A DNA stretch of 64,000 bases from Micromonospora globbae (lineage in GTDB: Bacteria > Actinomycetota > Actinomycetes > Mycobacteriales > Micromonosporaceae). Shown here piece after piece: positions 28,266 to 37,578 of this stretch. The stretch lies in NCBI RefSeq assembly GCF_003610785.1, contig NZ_RAQQ01000007.1, positions 237,541 through 301,540 on the forward strand, read 5' to 3'. Each line of letters begins with the position of its first letter. The stretch's first letter is position 1. A program made the translations under genes and the position numbers. The notes beneath the pieces were generated by a model. That model was given only the letters and a program-made list of their open reading frames with translations, did not search any database and was not told where the DNA came from.

Positions 28266-29315
28266 ATGTCCCGGCTGCTCGACCCGCCCGTGGTCCACCA
28301 CGCCTCCGGCGCGGCGGTCGATCGTACGGTCGCCGTGCTGGCGTACCCGGGCATGTCGGTCTTCGAGACCGGGATCGTCACCGAGGTGTTCGGCCTGCCC
28401 CGGCCGGAGCTGGACGTCACCTGGTACGACCTGAGGGTCTGCGCGGAGCGGCCCGGCCCCGTGCCCGTGGTCGGCGGCGCCAGCCTGCACACCCCGTACG
28501 GCCTGGACGTGCTGGCCTCGGCCGGGACCGTGATCGTGCCCGGCGTGCCGGACGTCACCGCCGACCCCTCGCCCCGGGTCGTCGCCGCGCTGCGCCGGGC
28601 GCACCGGCGCGGCGCCCGGATCACGTCCATCTGCTCGGGCGCGTTCGCGCTGGCCGCCGCCGGTCTGCTCGACGGGCGGCGGGCGACCACCCACTGGCGG
28701 TACGCGGACCTGCTGGCCCGCCGGTACCCGGCCGTCGAGGTGGACCCCGACGTGCTCTACATCGACGACGGCGACGTGCTCACCAGCGCCGGAAGCGCGG
28801 CCGGTCTGGACCTCTGCGTCCATCTCGTCCGCCGGGACCACGGCGCGGCGGTCGCCAACGCCGTCGCGCGCCGGCTGGTGATCCCGCCGCACCGCGACGG
28901 GGGCCAGGCACAGTTCGTGGAGGCGCCGGTGACCGCCGACCCGGACGACGACCGGATCGCCCGGAGCATCGCCTGGGCGCTGGCCCATCTCGCGGAGCCA
29001 CTGACCGTCGCCCGACTCGCCCGGCAGGCGCACATGTCGACCCGCACCTACCTGCGGCACTTCAGCCGGGCCACCGGGACGAGCCCGATCCGCTGGCTGG
29101 TCGCCCAGCGGGTACGGGCCAGCCTGGCGCTGCTGGAGACGACGGAGGCGTCCGTCGAGGAGGTCGCGGCCGCGGTGGGGTTCGACTCGCCGGTCACGTA
29201 CCGGCACCACTTCGGCCGGGCCATGCGGACCTCGCCCTCGGCATACCGGCGGGCCTTCCGGACGGGCGCGGCACCGCCGGTGGGCGCGAAGGGCGCCGGT
29301 CAGGCCGGCGTGTAG
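28266..29315 (+). CDS. GlxA-family (DJ-1/PfpI plus AraC-HTH) transcriptional regulator
   Basis: The protein is 349 aa. Residues 20-190 form a DJ-1/PfpI amidotransferase-like domain (VAVLAYPGMSVFETGIVTEVF, ITSICSGAFALAAAGLLDGRRATTHW, with the nucleophile-elbow Cys in SICSGAF). Residues about 230-330 are an AraC double helix-turn-helix (LTVARLARQAHMSTRTYLRHF and VEEVAAAVGFDSPVTYRHHFGRAMRTSPSAYRRAF). It faces the rhodanese gene and likely regulates it. Its 3' end overlaps the ribokinase gene on the other strand by 16 bp. Confidence 0.92.
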   Translation: MSRLLDPPVVHHASGAAVDRTVAVLAYPGMSVFETGIVTEVFGLPRPELDVTWYDLRVCAERPGPVPVVGGASLHTPYGLDVLASAGTVIVPGVPDVTADPSPRVVAALRRAHRRGARITSICSGAFALAAAGLLDGRRATTHWRYADLLARRYPAVEVDPDVLYIDDGDVLTSAGSAAGLDLCVHLVRRDHGAAVANAVARRLVIPPHRDGGQAQFVEAPVTADPDDDRIARSIAWALAHLAEPLTVARLARQAHMSTRTYLRHFSRATGTSPIRWLVAQRVRASLALLETTEASVEEVAAAVGFDSPVTYRHHFGRAMRTSPSAYRRAFRTGAAPPVGAKGAGQAGV

Positions 29316-30196
29316 AGCTCGTCGATCTCGGCCCGGAACGGCAGGGCCACGGAGGCACCGAGCCGGCGCGCGCAGGCGGCACCGGCCGCCGCCGCCCAGC
29401 GCACCGCGTCCACGAGGTCACGCCCCTCGCCCCAGCCGACGGCGAGCGCCGCCGTGAAGGCGTCACCGGCCGCCGTGGAGTCGACCACGTCGACCTTGAC
29501 CGGGGGCACGTGCACGGCCGTCCCGTCCCGGTCGCCGTACCAGGCGCCCTCGGCGCCCAGCGTGAGCACCGCCCGGGGCGCCAGGTCGAGCAGGGCCCGC
29601 GGATCCTCCCGCCCCCGCCCGGTGAGGGCGTGCGCCTCGCGCTCGTTCACCACGAGCACGTCGACGGCGGCCAGCAGGTCGTCGGGGAGCGGGCGCGCCG
29701 GGGCGGCGTTGAGGACGACGCGGGTGCCGGCGTCCCGCGCGGCCACGGCCGCCTCGGTCACCGTCTCCACGGGGATCTCCAGTTGGGCCACCAGCACGTC
29801 GGCGGCGCGTACGGCCCCGCACTCCTCCTCCGTGAGGTCGGTGAACGCGCCGTTCGCCCCCGGGGTCACGAGGATCGCGTTCTCCCCCTCGGCGTTGACC
29901 ATCACGAGCGCCACGCCGGAGATGCCGTACACCACCCGCAGGTGCCCGGTGTCCACCCCGGCCGCCCTGATCCGCGCCTTCAGCGTCACGCCGAACGAGT
30001 CGGAACCGATCGCACCGAGGAACGCGCAGGAGGCACCGGCCCGGGCGGCGGCGATGGCCTGGTTGGCGCCCTTGCCGCCGGGCACCATCACGAAGTCCGT
30101 GCCGAGCATGGTCTCGCCGGGCCGGGGCAGGGCCGGGGCGGTCGCCACCAGGTCCATGTTCGCGCTGCCCACCACGGCCACCCGGGTCTGCGCCAC
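29300..30196 (-). CDS. rbsK: Ribokinase
   Basis: The product is 298 aa, a PfkB-family sugar kinase. N-terminal VVGSANMDLVATAPALPRPGET and the ribose-recognition GGKGANQAIAAARAG match ribokinase rather than fructokinase. The C-terminal DVVDSTAAGDAFTAALAV holds the anion hole and catalytic Asp, although the usual DTTGAGD is here DSTAAGD. It phosphorylates D-ribose to ribose-5-phosphate. The start codon is GTG (30194-30196) with an excellent AGGAGGTG. No rbs transport genes lie nearby, so scavenging of nucleoside-derived ribose is a possible role. Confidence 0.9.
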   Translation of the reverse strand: MAQTRVAVVGSANMDLVATAPALPRPGETMLGTDFVMVPGGKGANQAIAAARAGASCAFLGAIGSDSFGVTLKARIRAAGVDTGHLRVVYGISGVALVMVNAEGENAILVTPGANGAFTDLTEEECGAVRAADVLVAQLEIPVETVTEAAVAARDAGTRVVLNAAPARPLPDDLLAAVDVLVVNEREAHALTGRGREDPRALLDLAPRAVLTLGAEGAWYGDRDGTAVHVPPVKVDVVDSTAAGDAFTAALAVGWGEGRDLVDAVRWAAAAGAACARRLGASVALPFRAEIDELYTPA

Positions 30197-30238
30197 CGGA
30201 CACCTCCTGTCTGGTCGGCGGGATGCGGGACGCGCCCC

Positions 30239-31081
30239 TCAGGCGGCGCGCGCGGTGTAGCGGTCGCCGGCGCGGTCGACGATCAGCGGGAGACCGAACG
30301 TCTTGGAGAGATTGTCGCCGGTCAGCGTGTCCCCGAGCAGCCCCTGCGCCACCACGGACCCCTCCCGCAGCAGCATCGCGTGGGTGAAGCCGGGCGGGAT
30401 CTCCTCGACGTGGTGGGTGACCAGCACCATGGCCGGCGCGTCCGGGTCGTACGCCAGCTCGGAGAGCCGCGCCACGAGGTCCTCCCGGCCACCGAGGTCG
30501 AGACCGGCGGCCGGCTCGTCGAGCAGCAGCAGCTCGGGGTCGGTCATCAGGGCGCGGGCGATCTGCACCCGCTTGCGCTCGCCCTCGGACAGGGTGCCGT
30601 AGGTGCGGTCGGCGAGCCCGCCGACGCCGAGCTGGCCGAGCAGCGCGCGGGCCCGCGCCTCGTCGGCGCGCTCGTAGCTCTCGCGCCAGCGGCCGACCAC
30701 GGACCAGGCCGCGGTGACCACCACGTCGCTGACCCGCTCGTCGGCCGGCAGCCGCTCGGCGAGGGCGGCCGTCGTGAGACCGATGCGGGTCCGCAGTTCG
30801 TTGACGTCCGTCCGGCCGATCCGTTCGCCGAGCACGTGCGCGGTGCCGGTGGTCGGGAAGAGGCGGCCGGCGGCGAGGTTCAGCAGCGTCGTCTTGCCGG
30901 CGCCGTTCGGGCCGAGCACCACCCAGCGCTCGTCCACCTCCACCCGCCAGTGCACGTCGTGCAGCAGCGCGGTGCCGGAGCGGCGTACGCCGACGCCGTC
31001 GAGGCTGACCACCAGATCCGGGTCCACGGAGGCGTCGGCGGGTGCGGCGCCGGCGGCGCCGGGGATCAGGTCACCAGTCAC
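30239..31081 (-). CDS. Stand-alone ABC transporter ATP-binding protein
   Basis: The 280-aa protein carries Walker A GPNGAGKTTLLN, signature TLSEGERKRVQIARAL, Walker B ELLLLDEPAAGLDLGG and the switch His in VLVTHHVEEI. It is a soluble nucleotide-binding domain without a partner permease in the neighbourhood; it resembles the ModF/YlmA-like group. The start was placed at GTG 31079-31081 (VTGDLIPG); a TTG four codons upstream is the alternative. It lies 42 nt from the ribokinase start on the same strand, and divergent from the next ABC gene. Confidence 0.88.
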   Translation of the reverse strand: MTGDLIPGAAGAAPADASVDPDLVVSLDGVGVRRSGTALLHDVHWRVEVDERWVVLGPNGAGKTTLLNLAAGRLFPTTGTAHVLGERIGRTDVNELRTRIGLTTAALAERLPADERVSDVVVTAAWSVVGRWRESYERADEARARALLGQLGVGGLADRTYGTLSEGERKRVQIARALMTDPELLLLDEPAAGLDLGGREDLVARLSELAYDPDAPAMVLVTHHVEEIPPGFTHAMLLREGSVVAQGLLGDTLTGDNLSKTFGLPLIVDRAGDRYTARAA

Positions 31082-31212
31082 CCGTCCATCCAACCACGCA
31101 CGGGAGTGCCGCCCCCCACGGGCGGCCCGGCGGCCATAGGGTGGGGCGCCGTGTCGTTGGTCACCACACCCGAAGGACGTTCCATGACGGGTCGGAGCAC
31201 AGGGCCGCGCGG

Positions 31213-32229
31213 ATGACCGCGGCCATCGAGATCGAGGGTCTGCGCAAGACCTTCCACAGCCTGCGGCACGGTCGCAGGGTCGCCGTCGACGGGTTCGACC
31301 TGGTGGTCGGCGCGGGGCAGGTGCACGGCTTCCTCGGGCCGAACGGGTCGGGCAAGACGACCACCCTGCGGGCCCTGCTCGGGTTGGTCCGGGCCGACGG
31401 CGGGCGGATGAGCGTCCTCGGCGCCCCGTCGCCCACCCACCTGCCGGAGGTGGCCGGGCGGGTCGGGGCCATCGTGGAGAGCCCGCAGTTCTTCGGCAAC
31501 TTCACCGCCCACCGCACACTGCGCCTGCTCGCCGTGGCGGGCGGCGTGCCGGTGAGCCGGGTGGACGAGGTGCTCGAACAGGTGGGCCTGCGTGACCGGG
31601 GGCACGAGCGGGTGAAGGGGTACTCGCTCGGCATGAAGCAGCGACTGGCCGTCGCGTCCGCGTTGCTCAAGGGCCCGGAACTGCTCATCCTCGACGAGCC
31701 GGCCAACGGTCTCGACCCGGCCGGCATCCGGGAGATGCGGGACCTCATGCGGTCGCTGGCGGCCGCCGGGGTGACGGTGCTGGTCTCCAGCCACATCCTC
31801 GGCGAGATCCAGCTGATCTGCGACCACGTCACGATCATCTCGCGCGGCCGGCGGGTCGCCACGGGCCGCGTCGACGAGGTGCTCGCGGGCTTCGACCAGC
31901 ACGAGTTCCGGGTGCGGGTGGCCGAGCCGGGACGCGCCGCGGACCTGCTGGGCGCGGCCGGGCTGCCGGTGCGCGCGTACGCCGACCACCTGGTGGTCGG
32001 CCAGGTGAGCGACCCCACCACGGTCAGCCGTGTGCTCGGCGAGCAGGGGTTGTGGGTGCAGGAGCTGACGCCGTTGCGGCCGGACCTGGAGAGCGCGTTC
32101 CTCGAACTGACCGGCGAGGGCGCCCACCCGGCGCTGCCCCGGCAGGTCGACGGCGCGGAACCGGCGCACGGGGCGTCGGAGGGGCTGATCGACCTGGACG
32201 TCCGGGTCGGCCGTGACAGTCGGCCGTGA
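31213..32229 (+). CDS. ABC transporter ATP-binding protein (ABC-2 exporter type)
   Basis: The 338-aa protein has a CcmA/drug-exporter type ATPase domain: Walker A GPNGSGKTTTLRALLG, Q-loop VESPQFFGN, signature YSLGMKQRLAVASAL, Walker B LLILDEPANGLDP and switch SSHILGEIQ. The C-terminal hundred residues are the typical extra domain of ABC-2 ATPases. It pairs with the permease gene 15 bp downstream. Because that permease carries a frameshift, the exporter may be inactive. ATG at 31213 chosen. Confidence 0.92.
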   Translation: MTAAIEIEGLRKTFHSLRHGRRVAVDGFDLVVGAGQVHGFLGPNGSGKTTTLRALLGLVRADGGRMSVLGAPSPTHLPEVAGRVGAIVESPQFFGNFTAHRTLRLLAVAGGVPVSRVDEVLEQVGLRDRGHERVKGYSLGMKQRLAVASALLKGPELLILDEPANGLDPAGIREMRDLMRSLAAAGVTVLVSSHILGEIQLICDHVTIISRGRRVATGRVDEVLAGFDQHEFRVRVAEPGRAADLLGAAGLPVRAYADHLVVGQVSDPTTVSRVLGEQGLWVQELTPLRPDLESAFLELTGEGAHPALPRQVDGAEPAHGASEGLIDLDVRVGRDSRP

Positions 32230-32244
32230 CAGAGGAGGGGACGC

Positions 32245-33257
32245 GTGAACCTGGTCCGTGCCGAGCTGGAACGGCTGGGCGCCCGCCGGTTCGTCCAGCT
32301 CATGCTCGTGCTGCTGGTGCTGGCGTTCGGCGTCACGGCGGCCACCACCCTCGCCGGCTCGCACCGGCCCACCGTGCAGGAGCTGTCCGACGCCCGCGCC
32401 AACGCGGCCGAGGCCCGGCGTCACATGGACGAGATGTACCAGCGGTGCGTGGACCGCGTGAACGGGAACCTGCCGCCCGAGGCGGAGGAGGAGTACTTCC
32501 CGGTCGACTGCAACGAACTCGACCCGGTACGCCAGGAACGGCTGCCGGTGGCGACCGACTTCCTCCCCGGCGTGTTCGTCTTCGCCCAGCAGGCCCGGCC
32601 GCTGCTCTACTTCCTCGTGGCGTTCCTCGTGCTGTTCGGGTTCCTGGTGGGCGCCTCCTACATCGGCGCCGACCTCAACTCCGGCGGCGTGGTGAACCTG
32701 CTGCTCTGGCGGCCACGGCGGTTGGCCGTGCTCGGCACGAAACTGGGCACCCTGCTCGGCGCGGTCCTGGGCTGTCGCTGCTCGCCTCGGCGGCGTACCT
32801 CGCCGCGTTCTGGCTCATCGGTCAGGCGGCCGGGTTCCCGGGCCGGCTCGACGGGGAGTTCTGGCGCGGGCTCGGCGCCGTCCACGGTCGCGGCCTGGTG
32901 CTGGTGCTGCTCGCCACCGCCCTCGGGTTCGCGCTGGCCACGCTGGGCCGCCACACGTCGGCCGCGCTCGGCACGGTGGCCGCGTACGCCGTGGTGTGGG
33001 AACTCGGCGCGCGCCTGGTCCTGGAGATCGTCGACGCGCCCCGCCCGGACCGGTTCATGCTCTCCAGCCACGTCGGCGCCTGGCTCACCGGGCGGGCCGA
33101 GTTCTGGGACGGGCAGGCCTGCGGGGATTCGGGCGCGGGCTTCTGCGACGGGTTCTACACGCTGACCTGGGGGCCGGCGCTGGCGGTGCTGCTCGCCCTC
33201 ACGGCGGTGCTGGGCGTGGCGGCGTTCGTCGCGTTCCGCCGGCGGGACCTCATCTGA
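32245..33257 (+). pseudogene. ABC-2 type permease, frameshifted
   Basis: The 5' part from GTG 32245 (AGGAGGGG upstream) encodes MNLVRAELERLGARRFVQLM, the membrane segment LLYFLVAFLVLFGFLVGASYIGAD and GTKLGTLLGAVLG. At 32770-32773 the permease-like sequence jumps to the -1 frame, resuming LSLLASAAYLAAFWLIG and running through three more hydrophobic segments to FRRRDLI at 33257. Inserting a single C (GGCTG to GGCCTG at about 32772) restores one 337-aa reading frame with six membrane segments. So either the gene lost one base or the assembly has an error. Without the repair the product stops in a junk Arg/Pro tail. Confidence 0.85.
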
Positions 33258-33493
33258 GCCGCCGCCCGGTCAGGGCAACACCTTGCAGTCGCACAACCCG
33301 TCGTGAAGAATTCCTTCACATGACGGAGCCCGGCGCGACCCGATCCTCGGGGGCGGGTCCGCGCCGGGCCCCGGAGCGGCATGCCGACGCACGCCGGCCG
33401 CGCTCCGGCGCGGGTCGGCCGCAGCCCGGAGGGCGGCCACCCCAGCCCGGCGCGAGGCGGTTGCAGCCCGGCGTGGCGCGGCCGCCGGGCCGG

Positions 33494-34669
33494 TCAGCCC
33501 ACGGTCGAGCCGAAGACCTCGTCGCGGACGGCCTCCAGCGCGATGCGCAGCGCGCCCCGCAGGATCGGCTCCTCGGTCAGCCCGGTCGGCACCACCCGCG
33601 GCCGCACCAGCGTGATCGCGGCGACCTCGTGCTGCACCCGCTCCGCGAGCGCCGTACCGCCGGCGTGGCCCACCTCGCCGGCGAGCACGACCAGCGGCGG
33701 GTCGAGCACCACGCACGTGCTGGCCACGCCGAGCGCCAGCCGGCGGGCCAGCTCGTCGAGCACCGGCCCACCCGTGGAGCCGGCCTCGATGGCGGCGCGC
33801 ACGGCGTCGGCGGCGTTCCCGGCCGGGAACCCGTGCTCGGCGGCCAGGGCGCAGACCGCGTCCGCGCCGACCAACTGCTGGAACGCCGGCTTGGCCCGGC
33901 GGGACACGTCGCGCGGGATGGGCGCGCCGGGCACCGGCAGGTAGCCGATCTCGCCGGCGGCGCCGCTGCTGCCGTGGTGCAGCCGGCCGCCGAGCATGAT
34001 CGCCAGACCGACGCCGGCGCCGATCCAGACCAGGACGAAGTCCGACACGCCCTCGGCGGCCCCGGACTGCGCCTCGGCGACCGCGGCGAGGTTCACGTCG
34101 TTCTCGAAGACGACCGCCGTGTGCAGGTCGTCCCGGAGGGCGGCGAGCAGGCCGCGGTGCCAGCGGGGCAGGTTGAACGCGAACGTGATGTCGCCCGTGC
34201 CCGGGTCGACCAGGCCGGGCGTGCCGAGCACGATCCGGCGGACGCTGGACAGGTGCGCCTGGGCGCTGCTCGCCGCCTGGACCACGGCGTTGTGCACCAC
34301 GCCCACCGGGTCGTCGGTGTCCCGCGTGGACTGTTCCACCCGGCCGATCACCGCGCCGGTGATGTCCGCGCAGGCGGCCACCACCCGGTCCGGGCCCACG
34401 TCCACCCCGACCACATGGGCACTTCCCGGTCGTACGGCGTAGAGCTGGGCGTTCGGCCCCCGTCCGCCGGCCTGCTCGCCGACCCGCGTGACCAGCCCGC
34501 GTTCCTCCAGGCGCTCGACCAGCTGCGAGGCGGTCACCTTGGACAGTCCGGTCAGCTCGCCGAGGCGCGCGCGGGTCAGCGGACCCTGCTCGAGGAGGAG
34601 TTCCAGCGCCGCACGGTCGTTGAGTGCCCGCAACAGGCGAGGGGTACCGGGCAGCCGGGTCGCACTCAT
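33494..34669 (-). CDS. ROK-family transcriptional repressor
   Basis: The product is 391 aa. An N-terminal winged helix (GPLTRARLGELTGLSKVTASQLVERLEERGLV) is followed by a ROK sugar-kinase-like domain with VVGVDVGPDRVVAA, VLGTPGLVDPGTGD, ENDVNLAAVAEA and GAAGEIGYLPV. The usual ROK zinc-binding cysteines are missing after that Gly-Glu motif. Such proteins sense sugars or amino sugars. It starts at ATG 34667-34669 with AGAGGACG upstream. The operator 17 bp upstream and the divergent GH3 gene suggest it represses both genes. Confidence 0.92.
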   Translation of the reverse strand: MSATRLPGTPRLLRALNDRAALELLLEQGPLTRARLGELTGLSKVTASQLVERLEERGLVTRVGEQAGGRGPNAQLYAVRPGSAHVVGVDVGPDRVVAACADITGAVIGRVEQSTRDTDDPVGVVHNAVVQAASSAQAHLSSVRRIVLGTPGLVDPGTGDITFAFNLPRWHRGLLAALRDDLHTAVVFENDVNLAAVAEAQSGAAEGVSDFVLVWIGAGVGLAIMLGGRLHHGSSGAAGEIGYLPVPGAPIPRDVSRRAKPAFQQLVGADAVCALAAEHGFPAGNAADAVRAAIEAGSTGGPVLDELARRLALGVASTCVVLDPPLVVLAGEVGHAGGTALAERVQHEVAAITLVRPRVVPTGLTEEPILRGALRIALEAVRDEVFGSTVG

Positions 34670-34685
34670 GCCACGTCCTCTAGAA

Positions 34686-34702
34686 TTAGTAAACTTTGCT
34701 AA
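34686..34702. promoter_or_regulatory. Predicted ROK-repressor operator
   Basis: TTAGTAAACTTTGCTAA is a 17-bp dyad (TTAG, AAA / TTT, CTAA matched) in an A+T-rich island inside very GC-rich DNA. It begins 16 bases before the ROK repressor ATG. The pattern agrees with known operators of xylose/NagC-like ROK proteins. It lies between the repressor and the divergent NagZ-like gene. Confidence 0.75.
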
Positions 34703-34848
34703 CTGTAAACCGACCTGCAAACGGGTAGCCGTAGCGTATCGGCCGCCCGGACCGGGAGTACTCGGTCGACCCGGCAGCGCTACAGGGCCGGGACGGCCGG
34801 ACAACCGGTACGACGTCCGTGCCGTCCGGCACCGAAGGGGGAGATCAC

Positions 34849-36303
34849 GTGGGGCTGGATCCAGGACTGCGCCGGCTCGCGCTCGGCACGCTGCTGGCCG
34901 CGTACCCGGGGCCGGTCCCGCCGGACTGGGCGGTGGAACTGGTCGCCGACGGCCTGGCCGGGCACACCCTGTTCGGCACCAACGTGCACGATCCGGCGCA
35001 GCTCGCGGCGAGCACGGCCGCGCTCCGGGAGGGCCGGGCGGACGTCCTCATCGCCATCGACGAGGAGGGCGGGGACGTCACCCGCCTGGCGCACGCCACC
35101 GGCAGCCCGTACCCCGGCAACGCGGCCCTCGGCGCGATCGGGGACGTGGCGCTCACCCGGCGCGTCTACGAGGCCATCGGCGCGGAGTTGGCCGGGCTCG
35201 GCATCAACGTCGACCTCGCTCCGACCGTCGACGTCAACACCGCCGACGAGAACCCGGTGATCGGTACCCGCTCCTTCGGGGCCGACCCGGTGCGGGTGGC
35301 CGCGCACTCCGCCGCCGCGGTGGCCGGCCTCCAGGCCACCGGCGTCGCGGCCTGCGCCAAGCACTTCCCGGGGCACGGCGCGACGGTCGCCGACTCCCAC
35401 CACGAACTGCCGACCGTCGACGTGCCGGTCGACGTGCTGCGCCGCCGCGACCTGCCGCCGTTCGCCGCGGTGGTCGCCGCGAACGCGCAGGCCGTGATGA
35501 CGGCGCACATCCGCGTGCCGGCGCTGACCGGTGAGGGGCCCGCCACGTTCAGCCGGAAGGTGCTGGTCGACCTGCTCCGCACCGAGTACGGCTTCACCGG
35601 CGCGGTGATCACGGACGCGCTCGAGATGAAGGGCGCCTCGGTCGCCGCCGGTGGCGTCGGGCCGGCCGCCGTCCGCGCCCTCGCCGCCGGGGCGGACCTG
35701 CTCTGCATCGGCGCGAAGGTCGACGCCCCGCTCGTGGAGCACGTGGCGGCCACCATCGTCGAGGCGTTGGAGGACGGGCGCCTGGAGCGGGCCCGGGTCG
35801 AGGAGGCGGCGGGCCGCGCCGCCACGCTCGCCGCGTGGGCTCGGCTCGCCAGCCGCGTCCCGGCCGGTGGCGGCACCGACCTGGGGTACGCGGCGGCGCG
35901 CCGCGCCGTGCGGATCGAGGGCGTGCTCACCGACCTCCGTCGCCCCCTCGTGGTGCAGCTGTACGCCGCCTCGACGATCGCCGAGGGCCGGGTGCCCTGG
36001 GGACTCGGTCCGCACCTGGCCGACGCGGAGGAGATCCGGGTGGTCGCCGCCGAGACCGACGCCGCGACGCTGCGCCGGCTCGCCGGGGACCGCCCGATCG
36101 TGCTGGTGGGCCGCCACCTGCACCGGCTCCCGGGCGGTCCCGAGCTGGTCACCGCGCTGGCCGCCGAGCATCCCGTGACCGTGGTCGAGATGGGCTGGCC
36201 GGCCCAGTGGCGTCCGGCCGGGGTGCGGGCATTCGTGACCACGTACGGGGCGAGTCACGCCAACGGCCGCGCGGCCGCCGAGGCCCTCGGCCTGGCGGGC
36301 TGA
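34849..36303 (+). CDS. Glycoside hydrolase family 3, NagZ-like beta-N-acetylhexosaminidase
   Basis: The 484-aa protein has the NagZ His/Asp loop KHFPGHGATVADSHHELP (near residue 171) that distinguishes beta-N-acetylglucosaminidases from beta-glucosidases, and the nucleophile Asp in VITDALEMKG (near 256). Substrate-binding motifs IDEEGGDVTRL and NPVIGTRSFG are present. The last 140 residues are a C-terminal GH3 domain. No signal peptide is visible, so a cytoplasmic role on imported chitin- or wall-derived GlcNAc oligomers is likely. GTG at 34849 has AGGGGGAG six bases ahead. The divergent ROK repressor fits amino-sugar control. Confidence 0.9.
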   Translation: MGLDPGLRRLALGTLLAAYPGPVPPDWAVELVADGLAGHTLFGTNVHDPAQLAASTAALREGRADVLIAIDEEGGDVTRLAHATGSPYPGNAALGAIGDVALTRRVYEAIGAELAGLGINVDLAPTVDVNTADENPVIGTRSFGADPVRVAAHSAAAVAGLQATGVAACAKHFPGHGATVADSHHELPTVDVPVDVLRRRDLPPFAAVVAANAQAVMTAHIRVPALTGEGPATFSRKVLVDLLRTEYGFTGAVITDALEMKGASVAAGGVGPAAVRALAAGADLLCIGAKVDAPLVEHVAATIVEALEDGRLERARVEEAAGRAATLAAWARLASRVPAGGGTDLGYAAARRAVRIEGVLTDLRRPLVVQLYAASTIAEGRVPWGLGPHLADAEEIRVVAAETDAATLRRLAGDRPIVLVGRHLHRLPGGPELVTALAAEHPVTVVEMGWPAQWRPAGVRAFVTTYGASHANGRAAAEALGLAG

Positions 36304-36353
36304 GTCCGGCGCGGATCCGGCTTCGGGCGGCTCAGGGTGGGTAACCGGACGGC

Positions 36354-37556
36354 ATGACCGCCACCGACCCGTGGCACGCGGCCCTGGCCGACCTGCTGTC
36401 CCGGTCCCACCGACTGCCGCCGGACGAGCTCTCGGCCGCGGTCAACGCCGCGCTGCGGCCGGTGGGGGTGTCGGCCGTCGTCTACCTGGTCGACGCGGAG
36501 CAGTACGACCTCCGGCCGCTGCCCGAGCCCGGCCGGCCACTGCCCGAGCCGCTGTCGATCGACGCGAGTCTCGCCGGTCACGCCTTCACACACGTCGAGG
36601 TGCACGCGAGTCACGGCCCGCCGCCCCGGCTGTGGGTGCCGGTGGTCGACGGCACCGACCGCCTCGGCCTGCTGGAGGTCGTCCCGCCACCCGGCGCGGA
36701 CCTCGCCGACGGCGCGCTCCAGGACGGCTGCCGGCTGATCGCCGGACTCGTCGGGCACCTGGTGGCCAGCAAGAGCCCGTACGGCGACGTGCTGCACCGG
36801 GCCCGGCGGAGCCGGCCGATGGACGTCTCGGCCGAGCTGCTCTGGCAGCTCCTGCCGCCGCTCACGTTCGCCACTCCCGACGCGGCGATCAGCGCCATCC
36901 TCGAACCGTGCTACGAGGTGGGCGGCGACGCCTTCGACTACAGCCTGGACGCGGGCACCGTGAAGCTCGCCATCCTCGACGGGGTCGGCCACGGCCTGCC
37001 GGCGGTGCTCACCACGTCGGTGGCGCTCGCCGCTCTGCGCGCCGCCCGGCGCGGCGGCGCCGACCTCGGCGCGACGGCGCGGGCGGTCGACGCGGCGATC
37101 GCCGCGCAGTGGCAGGACGCCCGCTTCGTCACCGCGGTCCTCGCCGAGTTCGACACGGGCACGGGTCAGCTGCGCTACCTCAACGCGGGGCATCCGCCGC
37201 CGTTGGTCCTACGCCGTGGCCGGGCGGTGCGCGCGCTCTCCGGTGGCCGGCGGCTGCCGCTCGGGCTGCCCGACGACCGGCTGGACACCGCGAGCGTCCG
37301 GCTGGAGCCGGGTGACCGGCTGCTCCTGCACACCGACGGGGTGGTGGAGGCGCGCGACCCCGCCGGGGACCTGTTCGGCCTGGCACGCCTGGCCGACCTC
37401 GCCGAGCGGCACATCGCGGCGGGGCTGCCCAGCCCCGAGACACTGCGGCGGCTCAGCCACGCGGTCGCCGCGCACCAGGGCGGGCCGCTGCGCGACGACG
37501 CGACCCTGCTGCTGGTCGAGTGGAACCGGGCGGCGGCGTCCCGCGCGGAGCCGTGA
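36354..37556 (+). CDS. PP2C-type (SpoIIE/RsbU-like) serine phosphatase with GAF-like sensor
   Basis: The protein is 400 aa. Residues 1-150 look like a GAF sensor (WHAALADLLSRSHRLPPDEL to LGLLEVVPPP). From about 170 the phosphatase domain shows EVGGDAFDYSLD, ILDGVGHGLPAVL, YLNAGHPPPLVLRRG and LLLHTDGVVEARD, with the metal-coordinating Asp residues intact. Such enzymes dephosphorylate STAS anti-anti-sigma factors; the convergent gene at 37579-37932 encodes exactly such a protein. ATG at 36354, 50 bp after the GH3 gene. Confidence 0.92.
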   Translation: MTATDPWHAALADLLSRSHRLPPDELSAAVNAALRPVGVSAVVYLVDAEQYDLRPLPEPGRPLPEPLSIDASLAGHAFTHVEVHASHGPPPRLWVPVVDGTDRLGLLEVVPPPGADLADGALQDGCRLIAGLVGHLVASKSPYGDVLHRARRSRPMDVSAELLWQLLPPLTFATPDAAISAILEPCYEVGGDAFDYSLDAGTVKLAILDGVGHGLPAVLTTSVALAALRAARRGGADLGATARAVDAAIAAQWQDARFVTAVLAEFDTGTGQLRYLNAGHPPPLVLRRGRAVRALSGGRRLPLGLPDDRLDTASVRLEPGDRLLLHTDGVVEARDPAGDLFGLARLADLAERHIAAGLPSPETLRRLSHAVAAHQGGPLRDDATLLLVEWNRAAASRAEP

Positions 37557-37578
37557 GCCGCCGGGCGCGTCGTCCCGG

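Noticed and set aside
32245..33257. Programmed frameshift in the ABC-2 permease
   Set aside because: No slippery heptamer or pseudoknot is seen at 32770, and the deletion of one C explains it.
33302..33318. GTGAAGAATTCCTTCAC near-palindrome downstream of the ABC permease
   Set aside because: It lies between two convergent gene ends where an operator would have no promoter to act on.
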